DNA of 13,843 nucleotides from Prevotellaceae bacterium (GTDB lineage: Bacteria; Bacteroidota; Bacteroidia; Bacteroidales; UBA932): the NCBI GenBank assembly GCA_031288885.1, contig JAITQP010000151.1, positions 1-13,843 on the forward strand, written 5' to 3'. Under the pieces are notes generated by a model. It saw nothing but the letters and a program-made list of their open reading frames with translations. It made no database searches and was not told the origin of the DNA. Each line of letters begins with the position of its first letter. Positions within the stretch are counted from its first letter, which is position 1. This document shows, piece by piece, positions 6,436-13,610 of this stretch. A program made the position numbers and the translations under genes.

Positions 6436-7425
6436 ATGGAAGAAATTGCCGAACTACTCATAGAGCTCCTTAAAAAACACAACCGAGTTTCGCTGCCCAG
6501 TATGGGCGCGTTTGTGGCAAGCCCGCAGCCTGCCGTTATCGAAAAAAACAGGATTATACCGCCAAGCAAAAAAGTCGTGTTCCAAAAATCTGAAGTGTGG
6601 AATGACGGCTTGCTGGAGCACTTGTACGCCGAGCGCTACGGGCTCAGCGTAGAGGATGCTCGCGAAAAGCTGTACCGCATCATTGCCGACATCCGCTTTG
6701 AGCTCGACGCCACCGGAAAGGTTACGCTGTCCGGCTTGGGGACGCTCAAGCAAACGCCCTCGCGCGACGTCAGCTTTGGGCTGGCAAAAAAGCTGAACTT
6801 GCAGGAGGACTCCTTTGGGCTGGACGAGGTGAGCATTGCCTCTAAGGCGGAGGGCGGAGGCGCCAAGAAAGCAGGCGCTACGGGCAAAACCAACAACGTT
6901 CCGCTGTTCGTTTTATTCTGCGTCATGCTGGCCACGATATCTGCGCTGACGCTGTTCTTTTTCCTTAACCGCATCCGCAGTAAGGACAACATTGAGGCGT
7001 TGATAACGGAGCAAGATGAGCCGCAAACGGACTTCCCTACAGATTTGCCCAAGCAGAAAACTTTAGACCTTGGCTCAAGAACGGTAAGCCAGCTTGCTCC
7101 GGAGGAAACTCCGGTGGAGGTTCATCCGCAGCAACCCGCGCAGCCAAAGGTAAATGCGCGTGCTTTGGAGGAAAAACCGCGGCAAAAAGCCACCACGCGC
7201 TGCGAGTTTTGCACGGTGGTGGCCAGCTTCAATACGCGCGAGGGAGCAAGGGTAAAGGCGCAGCGGTATAAAAACATGGGCTACAACGCGCGGGTGATAG
7301 ATGGCGAAAACAACCGCTACCGCGTGGCGCTGGGCTGCTACCCAACGCACGAGGCCGCTAAGCAGGGGCTGGTGGAAGCCGCGAAGTTTGTAAACGACGC
7401 ATGGATCTTGGAGGTGTGCCGGTAG
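6436..7425 (+). CDS. HU-like (CCDC81-type) and SPOR domain membrane protein
   Basis: The 329-aa protein has three parts. Residues 1-105 resemble the HU-like CCDC81 domain found in Bacteroidota: a helical start, the GAF motif in LPSMGAFVASP (20-30), a central helix region and VTLSGLGTL (96-104). Residues 155-178 form one membrane helix (VPLFVLFCVMLATISALTLF). After a proline/glutamate-rich linker, residues 256-329 form a SPOR domain, with CTVVASFNTREGA and RYRVALGCYP as the typical repeats. SPOR domains bind denuded peptidoglycan glycan strands at division sites. So the N-terminus is expected in the cytoplasm and the SPOR end in the periplasm, possibly linking division or envelope to an internal partner. 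It is 13 bases from the downstream decarboxylase gene and likely co-transcribed, with no obvious functional link. Confidence 0.88.
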   Translation: MEEIAELLIELLKKHNRVSLPSMGAFVASPQPAVIEKNRIIPPSKKVVFQKSEVWNDGLLEHLYAERYGLSVEDAREKLYRIIADIRFELDATGKVTLSGLGTLKQTPSRDVSFGLAKKLNLQEDSFGLDEVSIASKAEGGGAKKAGATGKTNNVPLFVLFCVMLATISALTLFFFLNRIRSKDNIEALITEQDEPQTDFPTDLPKQKTLDLGSRTVSQLAPEETPVEVHPQQPAQPKVNARALEEKPRQKATTRCEFCTVVASFNTREGARVKAQRYKNMGYNARVIDGENNRYRVALGCYPTHEAAKQGLVEAAKFVNDAWILEVCR

Positions 7426-7438
7426 CGCGCATAGCAGC

Positions 7439-9205
7439 ATGTACAAAAATCTCAGACAATACGTAAACTTTCTCGAAGCGCGCGGCGAGCTGCTGCGCGT
7501 GCGGGAGTTTGTTGACCCGCAGCTCGAAATGGCCGAGGTGGCCGACCGCATGAGCAAGCAGCCCGACGGCGGAAAGGCGCTGCTGTTTGAGAATACCGGC
7601 ACGGACTTTCCCGTGCTGATGAACATGATGGGCAGCGACTGCCGCATGAGCTACGCGCTGGGGGTGGAGCGGCTGGACGATGTGGCGAAAAAGTTTGACG
7701 ATTTTTTTGCCGCGCTCACGCAGCCGCGCCAAAGCCTGTGGGAAAAGCTCCGGCTGCTGCCTACGCTCCGGCAGGCCTCGCGCTGGTTCCCGCGCCTTGT
7801 GCGGGCGTCGGGAGAGCGCATTGTTGACCTTAACCCCGACCTCAACCAGCTACCCATCCTGAAGTGCTGGCCGCACGACGGCGGACGCTTCATCACCCTG
7901 CCAATGGTGCACACGCGCGACCTGCACACAGGCGTGCGTAACGTGGGCATGTACCGTATGCAGCTTTTTGACGGGCAAACAACGGGGATGCACTGGCACC
8001 GCCACAAAACGGGCGCGCGGCACTACGAGCAGTACAAAGCCGCCGGACAAAAAATGCCGGTGGCTGTAGCGCTGGGCGGCGACCCCATTTACGCCTACTG
8101 CGCCGTTGCGCCGCTCCCCGATAACGTTGATGAGTACCTGCTGGCGGGGTTTTTGCGCGGAGAGCCTGTGCGCCTGACGCGCTGTGTCACCCAGCCCATC
8201 GACGCGCCCGCCGACGCCGATTTCGTTATCGAGGGGTACGTTGACCCCGCAGAGCCGCTCGCCACCGAGGGTCCCTTTGGCGACCACACCGGCTTCTACT
8301 CGCTGCCGGACGCCTACCCGCGCTTTCACGTAACCGCCATTACGCGCCGCAGAGACGCCATCTATCCGGCAACGGTGGTTGGCATTCCGCCGCAGGAGGA
8401 CGCCTACATTGGCAAGGCTACCGAGCGCATTTTTCTTGCCCCCATCCGCCTTGCCATGCTTCCGGAAATAGCCGATATGCACATGCCCTTTGAGGGCGTG
8501 GCGCACAACATTGCCATTGTAAAAATCAACAAAACCTACCCGGGGCAGGCGGAAAAAACCGCCAACGCGCTTTGGGGCGCAGGGCAAATGATGTTTAACA
8601 AGATGCTGGTGGTGGTGGACGGCGACGTGGATGTGCAGCGCTACGGCGAGGTGTGCGCGTGCGTGCAGCGCAACTTCCGTCCGGCTACCGACGCCTACTT
8701 TGGTCGCGGTGCGCTCGACGTGCTCGACCATTCCGCGCAGGCCTGCGGCTACGGCGGAAAGCTGTGCGTTGACGCCACGCGAAAGCTCCCCGAAGAGGCG
8801 TCCGCCTTGCCGCAGCGCGAAAAACGCTTGCTCTACAAGTTTACGCATCAGGCAGGGGAGGATACCGACAGCCTGATACGGGTTGTTTTTGATAGTAATG
8901 TTGACCTCGACGACCTCGCCACCTGCGTTTGGCTCATGGGCAACAATGTTGACCCCGCCCGCGACTGCAGCATAAAAAACGGCGCCCTCATCATCGACGC
9001 TCGCGGCAGGCATAAGAGCAGGAGCATTGTCCGCAGCTGGCCTGAGGTGATTTGCGCCTCACCCGCCACCATCGCCGCAGTTGACCAAAAGTGGGAAAAG
9101 CTGGGCTTGGGCAGCTTCATTCCATCGCCATCGCTGCGCTATATGCCACTATTGTCGGGCAGCGGCGGCGCGGTCGCAGGGGCGAAATCTTCCGTTAAAA
9201 AATAA
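7439..9205 (+). CDS. UbiD-family prenylated-FMN decarboxylase, probable menaquinone-pathway MqnL
   Basis: The 588-aa product is a UbiD-type (de)carboxylase, which uses prenylated FMN made by a UbiX partner. Recognisable motifs are NVGMYRMQ (168-175, asparagine and arginine of the cofactor/metal site), HWHRHK (185-190), and VIEGYVDP (263-270) with the hallmark TEGPFGDHTGFYS (276-288), which supply the active-site glutamates E265 and E277. It is longer than E. coli UbiD (about 500 aa), with extra sequence mainly at the C-terminus, as in other Bacteroidota homologues. Directly followed after 22 bases by mqnC, it is best explained as the late decarboxylase of the futalosine menaquinone pathway, acting on prenylated 1,4-dihydroxy-6-naphthoate. 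This substrate is inferred from context, so no symbol is given. No UbiX is in the window. Confidence 0.88.
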   Translation: MYKNLRQYVNFLEARGELLRVREFVDPQLEMAEVADRMSKQPDGGKALLFENTGTDFPVLMNMMGSDCRMSYALGVERLDDVAKKFDDFFAALTQPRQSLWEKLRLLPTLRQASRWFPRLVRASGERIVDLNPDLNQLPILKCWPHDGGRFITLPMVHTRDLHTGVRNVGMYRMQLFDGQTTGMHWHRHKTGARHYEQYKAAGQKMPVAVALGGDPIYAYCAVAPLPDNVDEYLLAGFLRGEPVRLTRCVTQPIDAPADADFVIEGYVDPAEPLATEGPFGDHTGFYSLPDAYPRFHVTAITRRRDAIYPATVVGIPPQEDAYIGKATERIFLAPIRLAMLPEIADMHMPFEGVAHNIAIVKINKTYPGQAEKTANALWGAGQMMFNKMLVVVDGDVDVQRYGEVCACVQRNFRPATDAYFGRGALDVLDHSAQACGYGGKLCVDATRKLPEEASALPQREKRLLYKFTHQAGEDTDSLIRVVFDSNVDLDDLATCVWLMGNNVDPARDCSIKNGALIIDARGRHKSRSIVRSWPEVICASPATIAAVDQKWEKLGLGSFIPSPSLRYMPLLSGSGGAVAGAKSSVKK

Positions 9206-9227
9206 AAAAAAATAAAAAATTAACACC

Positions 9228-10328
9228 TTGACACTTTCCGATTTATACAAAAAATCGCTCGACCTCGTCCCGCTAAGCGACGAGGAGGCGTTGCGGCTCT
9301 ACGGGCAGGCTCCGCTGGCCGAGCTGATGCGCGTTGCCAACGAGCTGCGGCAGCGGCATGTGGCGGGCAACGGCGTGAGCTGGCAGATAGATCGCAACGT
9401 TAACATTACCAACGTGTGCATATCGGGGTGCAAGTTCTGCACCTTTCACTGCGGGCTGCACAGCCCCAAGGCCTACACCACCACGCCGGAGGAGTACGCG
9501 CAAAAAATCGAGGAGCTTTTTGCCAAGGGTGGTCGCCAGCTGCTGCTGCAAGGCGGGCTGCACCCCAAGTACGGCATTGATTTCTACGAAACGCTTTTTC
9601 GTACGCTCAAGCGGCGGTTTCCTTCGCTCAAGCTGCACGCGCTTGGGCCTCCGGAGGTGGCGCACATTGCGCAGCTCGAAAAGCTCACGTACCGGCAAAC
9701 GCTGGAGCGGCTCGTGGCGGCGGGCTTGGACAGCCTGCCCGGCGCCGGCGCGGAAATTCTGGATGACCGCGTGCGCAAGCTCCTGTCGCCTGCCAAGCCC
9801 AGCGCGCAGGCGTGGCTCGACGTTATGCGCGAGGCGCACCAAATGGGGCTGGCAACCTCGGCCACCATGATGTTCGGGCACATTGAAACGCCCGCCGAGC
9901 GCATAAAGCACCTCCGCCTCATCCGCGACTTGCAGCGCGAAAAACCGCAGGGAGCGTTGGGATTTCTGGCGTTCATCTGCTGGCCTGCGCAGCTCGACAA
10001 CGCCTCGTCGCCCATTTTTGAGGGCGTAAAAAAGGTGTCGGCGGAGGAGTACATTCGCACGGTGGCCATTAGCCGCATTATGCTCAACAACGTCCCCAAC
10101 ATTCAGGCTTCGTGGCTCACGGTGGGCAAGGCCGTTGCGCAGCTGTGCCTGTGGGCTGGCGCCAACGATTTTGGCTCCATCATGATAGAGGAAAATGTGG
10201 TTTCGTCGGCGGGCGCAAGCCACTCCTTCGACAAGGACGGCATCACCGCCGCCATACGCGAAGCCGGCTACGAGCCGTGGCTGCGCAACCAGCGGTATGA
10301 GCAAGAGCTGCAACCGATGGGTAGCTAA
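9228..10328 (+). CDS. mqnC: Cyclic dehypoxanthinyl futalosine synthase (radical SAM)
   Basis: MqnC converts dehypoxanthine futalosine to its cyclic form in the futalosine route to menaquinone, using S-adenosylmethionine and a 4Fe-4S cluster. The cluster motif CISGCKFC (residues 64-71, CxxxCxxC) follows DRNVNITNV, the form usual in this family. GGLHPKYGIDFY, EILDDRVRK and GANDFGSIMIEENVVSSAG (311-329) separate MqnC from its relatives MqnE and CofH with fair confidence. Length 366 aa is normal. The start is TTG at 9228: no ATG lies in frame before residue 34, and the family needs residues upstream of that. The 22-base gap from the decarboxylase gene is nearly all A and T. The two genes are probably in one operon. 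Confidence 0.93.
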   Translation: MTLSDLYKKSLDLVPLSDEEALRLYGQAPLAELMRVANELRQRHVAGNGVSWQIDRNVNITNVCISGCKFCTFHCGLHSPKAYTTTPEEYAQKIEELFAKGGRQLLLQGGLHPKYGIDFYETLFRTLKRRFPSLKLHALGPPEVAHIAQLEKLTYRQTLERLVAAGLDSLPGAGAEILDDRVRKLLSPAKPSAQAWLDVMREAHQMGLATSATMMFGHIETPAERIKHLRLIRDLQREKPQGALGFLAFICWPAQLDNASSPIFEGVKKVSAEEYIRTVAISRIMLNNVPNIQASWLTVGKAVAQLCLWAGANDFGSIMIEENVVSSAGASHSFDKDGITAAIREAGYEPWLRNQRYEQELQPMGS

Positions 10329-10358
10329 GAGGAAAAGAGGAGAAAATTTTTGTTAAAT

Positions 10359-10390
10359 ATTGCGCGAGCAAAGAAAAATAGCTATCTTTG
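10359..10390 (+). promoter_or_regulatory. Promoter of the pro-region lipoprotein gene
   Basis: -33 ATTG (10359..10362), 20-bp spacer, -7 TATCTTTG (10383..10390). The -7 fits fully and the -33 fits 3 of 4 bases. The leader to the ATG at 10430 is about 33 bases, so the gene is probably transcribed apart from the mqnC operon. Confidence 0.7.
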
Positions 10391-10429
10391 CCTTACTGTG
10401 AAGAATTTGTAACCTAAAGAAAAATTACC

Positions 10430-11137
10430 ATGAAGCATTTCTTAATTTTTGGAGTTTTGCTCACCGTGATATCCTGCGCGCCTGAATATGACTTGGATTA
10501 CAGCGAGTCGGGGTGCGACTGCAAGGAGGAGCTGTACTACAGCTATGGTGACGAGAAAGTTTTTTTGGACTCCCTGTTTTTGAACGATCACCTGCTGGTT
10601 GGGTTTAGCGAGCAAGCTCAAGGCGAGGAGATACTGGATGCTGTCAATGAAACCGGCATGTTTCACGCCACCGGCAAGGGCGATATTTTTCGCAGCGGTC
10701 AGGAGGGCAAGGCTGACTTACTGCTTGTTCAAACGCTGACCCCCAAAACCTGCACCCAGCTGAAGGAAATTATCGAAGAGCTGCAGAGCAACCCTGCCGT
10801 TGCGTTTTCAAACCTCACCTTCAAGGGGACATTCTGCATTGGCGACGATTGCTCCGACGTGATGCTCTACACCGATGAGTTTACCGTAAAGGTAAAGGAC
10901 GAAAATGACCTGTCGGATTTGCAGAGCGTTGCGCAGGAAACCAACACGAAGATAAAGGAGCAGCACAAGTTGATGCCCGACGTATATGTTCTAAGCGCCG
11001 ACAAAACCTCAAAAGGCAACTCCCTGCAGATGTCCAACTATTTTCAGGAAACGGGGAAGTTTGTCTATGCTGAGCCTAACTTTATCGAAACCTGCTTTAA
11101 CCGCGATAGCGAAAAACCGTTGCCTGACAAGGAGTAG
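10430..11137 (+). CDS. Lipoprotein resembling a subtilisin-family protease pro-region, without protease domain
   Basis: The 235-aa product starts with a lipoprotein signal peptide ending in VISC, so lipidation is expected at C16. An acidic stretch follows (EYDLDYSES), as in lipoproteins sent to the Bacteroidota cell surface. The rest resembles the N-terminal pro-region of Bacteroidales S8 (subtilisin-like) proteases. YYSYGDEKVFLDS (36-48) leads into a first alpha/beta unit (about 53-133), and DEFTVKVKDENDL (149-161) leads through MPDVYVLSADK and NYFQETGKFVYAEPNF (203-218) into a second. The family resemblance is from memory of such sequences, not a search. No Asp/His/Ser protease domain follows: the stop at 11137 is only 19 bases from the convergent gtrA-like gene. 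It may be a stand-alone protease inhibitor or chaperone, or a remnant of a protease gene. Intact frame and promoter favour function. Confidence 0.75.
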   Translation: MKHFLIFGVLLTVISCAPEYDLDYSESGCDCKEELYYSYGDEKVFLDSLFLNDHLLVGFSEQAQGEEILDAVNETGMFHATGKGDIFRSGQEGKADLLLVQTLTPKTCTQLKEIIEELQSNPAVAFSNLTFKGTFCIGDDCSDVMLYTDEFTVKVKDENDLSDLQSVAQETNTKIKEQHKLMPDVYVLSADKTSKGNSLQMSNYFQETGKFVYAEPNFIETCFNRDSEKPLPDKE

Positions 11138-11156
11138 CATACGTTTCAGGAAACTT

Positions 11157-11594
11157 TTAGGCGTTCGCCATGCACTTTTCAGCCGTTTTAAATACCCAAA
11201 AACGCTGTAGTACATAGCTATAACCAATCGAAACCAGCATATCGGTTACAATACGGCTGATTTTGTAGTCAACCCCAGCAAGTGTTGTAAGTAGGTATGT
11301 TCCAGCCATTTTTAGCACAATGCTACTTGCTGCCGTTAGCACAAAGCGCACAATTTGCTGTTTTGTGGAAAATTTGAAGATGCCATTTCTCTGGTAGAAA
11401 GACCAATAACGATTTAGCGAAAAGTTGAGCGCCGCTCCCAAAGCGCAGCCAATAGCAATGGACAGCGTGTAGTGCAGCCCTGCAAGCTCCGTTAAGCCAA
11501 CCATTACGCCGTAGTCAAATGCGCCTCCGATAATTGCAGACGCTTGCGCTTTGGCAAAAATGAGCAGCCGGTTTACTATCCGTAGATGTATCAT
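11157..11594 (-). CDS. GtrA-family membrane protein
   Basis: This 145-aa protein has four predicted membrane helices (about 18-36, 41-60, 82-103 and 113-132) and the two paired GtrA signatures NFSLNRYWSF (57-66) and SYVLQRFWVF (126-135). GtrA-like proteins are thought to move polyprenyl-linked sugars across the inner membrane for polysaccharide or glycan assembly. Its ATG overlaps the stop of the upstream phosphotransferase gene by four bases (ATGA), so the two are translated together and probably work in the same envelope lipid or glycan process. It converges on the lipoprotein gene with only 19 bases between. Confidence 0.9.
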   Translation of the reverse strand: MIHLRIVNRLLIFAKAQASAIIGGAFDYGVMVGLTELAGLHYTLSIAIGCALGAALNFSLNRYWSFYQRNGIFKFSTKQQIVRFVLTAASSIVLKMAGTYLLTTLAGVDYKISRIVTDMLVSIGYSYVLQRFWVFKTAEKCMANA

Positions 11595-12274
11595 ATGCCC
11601 TTTTCCGCTTTATCTTTTAAATCGGCTATTTTAAGCAGCTTGAAAAAATCCAGCACGTTAACTATGAGCAAAATGGCGCAGCAGAGCGAGCTGACGTAGT
11701 GAATGGAGCGGGGTATTACCACCTCGCAAACCAGCATCAGGGAAAGGATAATGCGCACTTCGGTGGGGCCAAAAAGCCCCGAATCAATGCTGTACCTATT
11801 GGTAACTTTGTAGCGCAGCTGCGCCAGCAGCATAGACCAACCGTAGAGAACCACAAAAACAAAGCCGCCCAGCTTCCAGCCACCGTTAGCGTAAAACATG
11901 TAGCCCAACCCAATGCAGATGACCGAAATCCAATCAACAGACACATCCAGCGACGTTCCGTACCATTTGCGGGGGCTGTTGCGGTAGTAGGCGATGCGTC
12001 CGTCCAGCGAGTCGCCAAGCCAGTGTATGGCAAAGCCGGCAATGCCAAGCAGCAAAAAGCAGCTGTTTGCCCAGCTTGCCAAGATAAAGCTCGCCAAAAC
12101 CACAAAGCTGCCCGCCAAGCCAATAGCCGTAAGCATGTTGGGGGAGATGAAAGCCGGAACATGCCGGACAAGAAAAGCCAGCGCATTTTGTTCCTGCTTT
12201 TTCAAAATGTTCGTCCTTTCACGGTCATGTGATATTTTAGCCAATGCTAACTTCTGTGCCTGTTTCATACTCAT
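11591..12274 (-). CDS. CDP-alcohol phosphatidyltransferase family protein
   Basis: The 227-aa integral membrane enzyme would move a phospho-alcohol between CDP-linked lipid and an alcohol acceptor. A helical N-terminus (1-40) precedes about six hydrophobic segments. The family motif lies at 88-114: D88, D91, G92, A95, G106, D110 and D114 have the canonical spacing, so all four metal-binding/catalytic aspartates are kept. The arginine normally after A95 is tyrosine (Y96), with an arginine two places on (R98). The substrate cannot be told from sequence; phosphatidylglycerol-phosphate, phosphatidylserine or inositol-phosphate synthesis are all possible in the superfamily. It is co-transcribed with the GtrA-like gene and has a promoter about 80 bases upstream. 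Confidence 0.88.
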   Translation of the reverse strand: MSMKQAQKLALAKISHDRERTNILKKQEQNALAFLVRHVPAFISPNMLTAIGLAGSFVVLASFILASWANSCFLLLGIAGFAIHWLGDSLDGRIAYYRNSPRKWYGTSLDVSVDWISVICIGLGYMFYANGGWKLGGFVFVVLYGWSMLLAQLRYKVTNRYSIDSGLFGPTEVRIILSLMLVCEVVIPRSIHYVSSLCCAILLIVNVLDFFKLLKIADLKDKAEKGI

Positions 12275-12352
12275 CTGTTTTTAGTTTTGTTTAACGTTAG
12301 TGCAAGTTTCTTAAGGATGATTTTATGTATTTTACATGGTTTTTACGTCTGT

Positions 12353-12383
12353 CAAAGCTACCGATTGACCTGCGCCTGACCAA
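12353..12383 (-). promoter_or_regulatory. Promoter of the phosphotransferase-gtrA pair
   Basis: On the minus strand: -33 TTG (12381..12383), 20-bp spacer, -7 TAGCTTTG (12353..12360). The -7 is a full match; the -33 lacks its first T. The predicted leader is about 70 bases. The remaining sequence up to 12487 shows no supported gene. Confidence 0.6.
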
Positions 12384-12487
12384 CAAATATTCTGTACACT
12401 TTGGCAAATTTCCGATAAATCACAGATTTTTCACGATGACTTAGAGGATGATACTCTATAAAGTCCATTGCTTCTCCTGCGATTACT

Positions 12488-12712
12488 TTAGTAGTACATT
12501 TCCGGAAAGCTGCCTTGCAGCTGCACATACTTCGTATCGTCCTTTTCAAAAAAAACGATTTTCTCTTCGCGTGACAGCCACCCGAGCGCGTAAAATACGT
12601 ACTCATTGCTGAATTTTGTCAGCGTTTTTAGTACGCTAATGGGCAGCGCTCCTTTTTCGTTTAGGAGTTGCCAAATTATTCCGGCATTTATGCCAATGTC
12701 ATTCTTTATCAT
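12488..12712 (-). CDS. Small winged helix-turn-helix protein (DUF2582 type)
   Basis: The 74-aa protein is one winged-helix domain of the DUF2582 type seen in Bacteroidota and archaea. It starts with GINAGIIWQLLNEKG, then LPISVLKTLTKFSNEYVFYALGWLSREEKIVFFEK, the pattern of helix 2, recognition helix and wing. It could bind DNA, but no target is known for the family from this sequence. No promoter of the phylum type was found in the 95 bases between it and tetR, so it may be read from the tetR promoter. Confidence 0.82.
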   Translation of the reverse strand: MIKNDIGINAGIIWQLLNEKGALPISVLKTLTKFSNEYVFYALGWLSREEKIVFFEKDDTKYVQLQGSFPEMYY

Positions 12713-12807
12713 AGCCTTACTGTTTTAATTACATGATTTAATTTTTTGGTTTAGTCATTTGATTAATAATGCTGAAAAAAAATATGTCTGTTTTTTACAG
12801 CTGCTTT

Positions 12808-13371
12808 TCACTCAGCGCTCATTATTGCCTTAATCCACGCGGGAATGAGCTTTTTACGCTCCTCCATCAGCTGGCTAAATTGCCGCTCATTGAGCCTGCC
12901 AAGCGCCGAAATGAAAGGTTTTCCGATAATAAATGGGAAAACGGTGATGCCTAAAAAGTTCATCATAAAGTGCAGCAGGTTGGGCTCTTTTATTTTGCCC
13001 GCTGCCACCTGCTCCTGAAATTGCTGAACAAATACGGAGGTTATCAGCATGCGCCGTATGAAAAATTTCCCCAGTAGGTTTTCGGAGCGGCTGTGCACTT
13101 CGCTAAAAATGAAGAGCGGAATGTCTGGCTCTTTTGAGAAAATGGTAATATAGTTTGTCGCCAGCAGCTCAATTTTTTCCTCAAAGGTAATGCTCCCGTC
13201 GTTAAGAACGTCTATCAGATTTTGGAAGAAACCGGACAGCGTTTCATACACAATGACCTCAAACAGCTTCTCCTTGCTGCGAAAATAGTAGCTCAGTAAG
13301 GCAAGATTAATTCCCGCTTCCTCGGCAATATCGCGCGTGCGCGCGGCTGCATAGCCCTTTTTTTGAAACAC
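12808..13371 (-). CDS. TetR-family transcriptional regulator (start uncertain, probably further upstream)
   Basis: The N-terminal DNA-binding domain shows the TetR helix-turn-helix TRDIAEEAGINLALLSYYF followed by RSKEKLF, the form usual in Bacteroidota. The C-terminal part (about residues 45-187) is the helical ligand-binding and dimerisation domain with unknown ligand. The coordinates start at a GTG at 13371, the first ordinary start codon available, but this would cut off helix 1 of the DNA-binding domain. The same frame stays open upstream to a stop at 13468..13470 and encodes TTEEKIKNAARAV just before the GTG, which fits TetR helix 1 well. So the true protein should begin upstream of about 13407, where no ATG, GTG or TTG exists in frame. 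A consensus promoter and a long palindrome lie upstream, pointing to autoregulation. Confidence 0.88.
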   Translation of the reverse strand: MFQKKGYAAARTRDIAEEAGINLALLSYYFRSKEKLFEVIVYETLSGFFQNLIDVLNDGSITFEEKIELLATNYITIFSKEPDIPLFIFSEVHSRSENLLGKFFIRRMLITSVFVQQFQEQVAAGKIKEPNLLHFMMNFLGITVFPFIIGKPFISALGRLNERQFSQLMEERKKLIPAWIKAIMSAE

Positions 13372-13475
13372 AGCGCGCGCCGCATTTTTTATCTTCTCCT
13401 CCGTGGTGGCGTCTACTGCGCCGTTTTTGTTGCTCGTTGATATAATTTTTGTTTTTTTTTGAATGATTTATGCCA

Positions 13476-13506
13476 CAAATATACAAATATATTTGATTTA
13501 AACAAG
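13476..13506 (-). promoter_or_regulatory. tetR promoter
   Basis: On the minus strand: -33 CTTG (13503..13506), 19-bp spacer, -7 TATATTTG (13476..13483). A second TATATTTG (13484..13491) lies beside it but has no -33 at the right distance. Transcription would begin near 13469. The spacer and -33 are covered by the palindrome at 13489..13522. Confidence 0.65.
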
Positions 13507-13522
13507 CGTTTAAATCAAATAT
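13489..13522. promoter_or_regulatory. Perfect 15+15 bp palindrome, candidate TetR operator
   Basis: ATATTTGATTTAAAC (13489..13503) and GTTTAAATCAAATAT (13508..13522) are exact reverse complements separated by AAGC. TetR proteins bind palindromes as dimers, usually over their own promoter. This one covers the spacer and -33 of tetR, so binding should block RNA polymerase. It also lies about 40 bases upstream of the -33 of the divergent Rpn-type gene and may influence that too. An AT-rich palindrome this long is unlikely by chance. Confidence 0.75.
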
Positions 13523-13559
13523 TCTGTTTCCCGTAATTCATAGTCAAAAGCCGCCGCCG

Positions 13560-13591
13560 CTTGTTAATTACAATGATTTTCCATACTTTTG
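13560..13591 (+). promoter_or_regulatory. Promoter of the Rpn-type nuclease gene
   Basis: -33 CTTG (13560..13563), 20-bp spacer, -7 TACTTTTG (13584..13591). The -7 fits fully. The leader to the ATG at 13611 is short, about 13 bases. Confidence 0.7.
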
Positions 13592-13610
13592 CAAAAAAAG
13601 TTGCCATAGC

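Noticed and set aside
7850..9013. Long open frame on the minus strand across the decarboxylase gene
   Set aside because: It is a compositional shadow of a GC-rich gene whose plus-strand product has clear UbiD motifs; the minus product is low-complexity with no family features. The same holds for 9273..10313 opposite mqnC.
11143..11154. GTTTC-AG-GAAAC hairpin followed by TTTT between the convergent lipoprotein and gtrA-like genes
   Set aside because: A two-base loop cannot form, so the real stem is at most four A/T-rich pairs; too weak to call a terminator.
12358..12468. Small minus-strand frame of 36 codons after the DUF2582-type gene
   Set aside because: It starts with ATG 20 bases after the winged-helix stop, but shows no recognisable family and overlaps the promoter at 12353..12383. 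A coding role cannot be supported.
12774..12806. CTGT/ACAG hairpin and a run of T after the tetR stop
   Set aside because: Only four base pairs, and the T run is several bases away; not convincing as a terminator.
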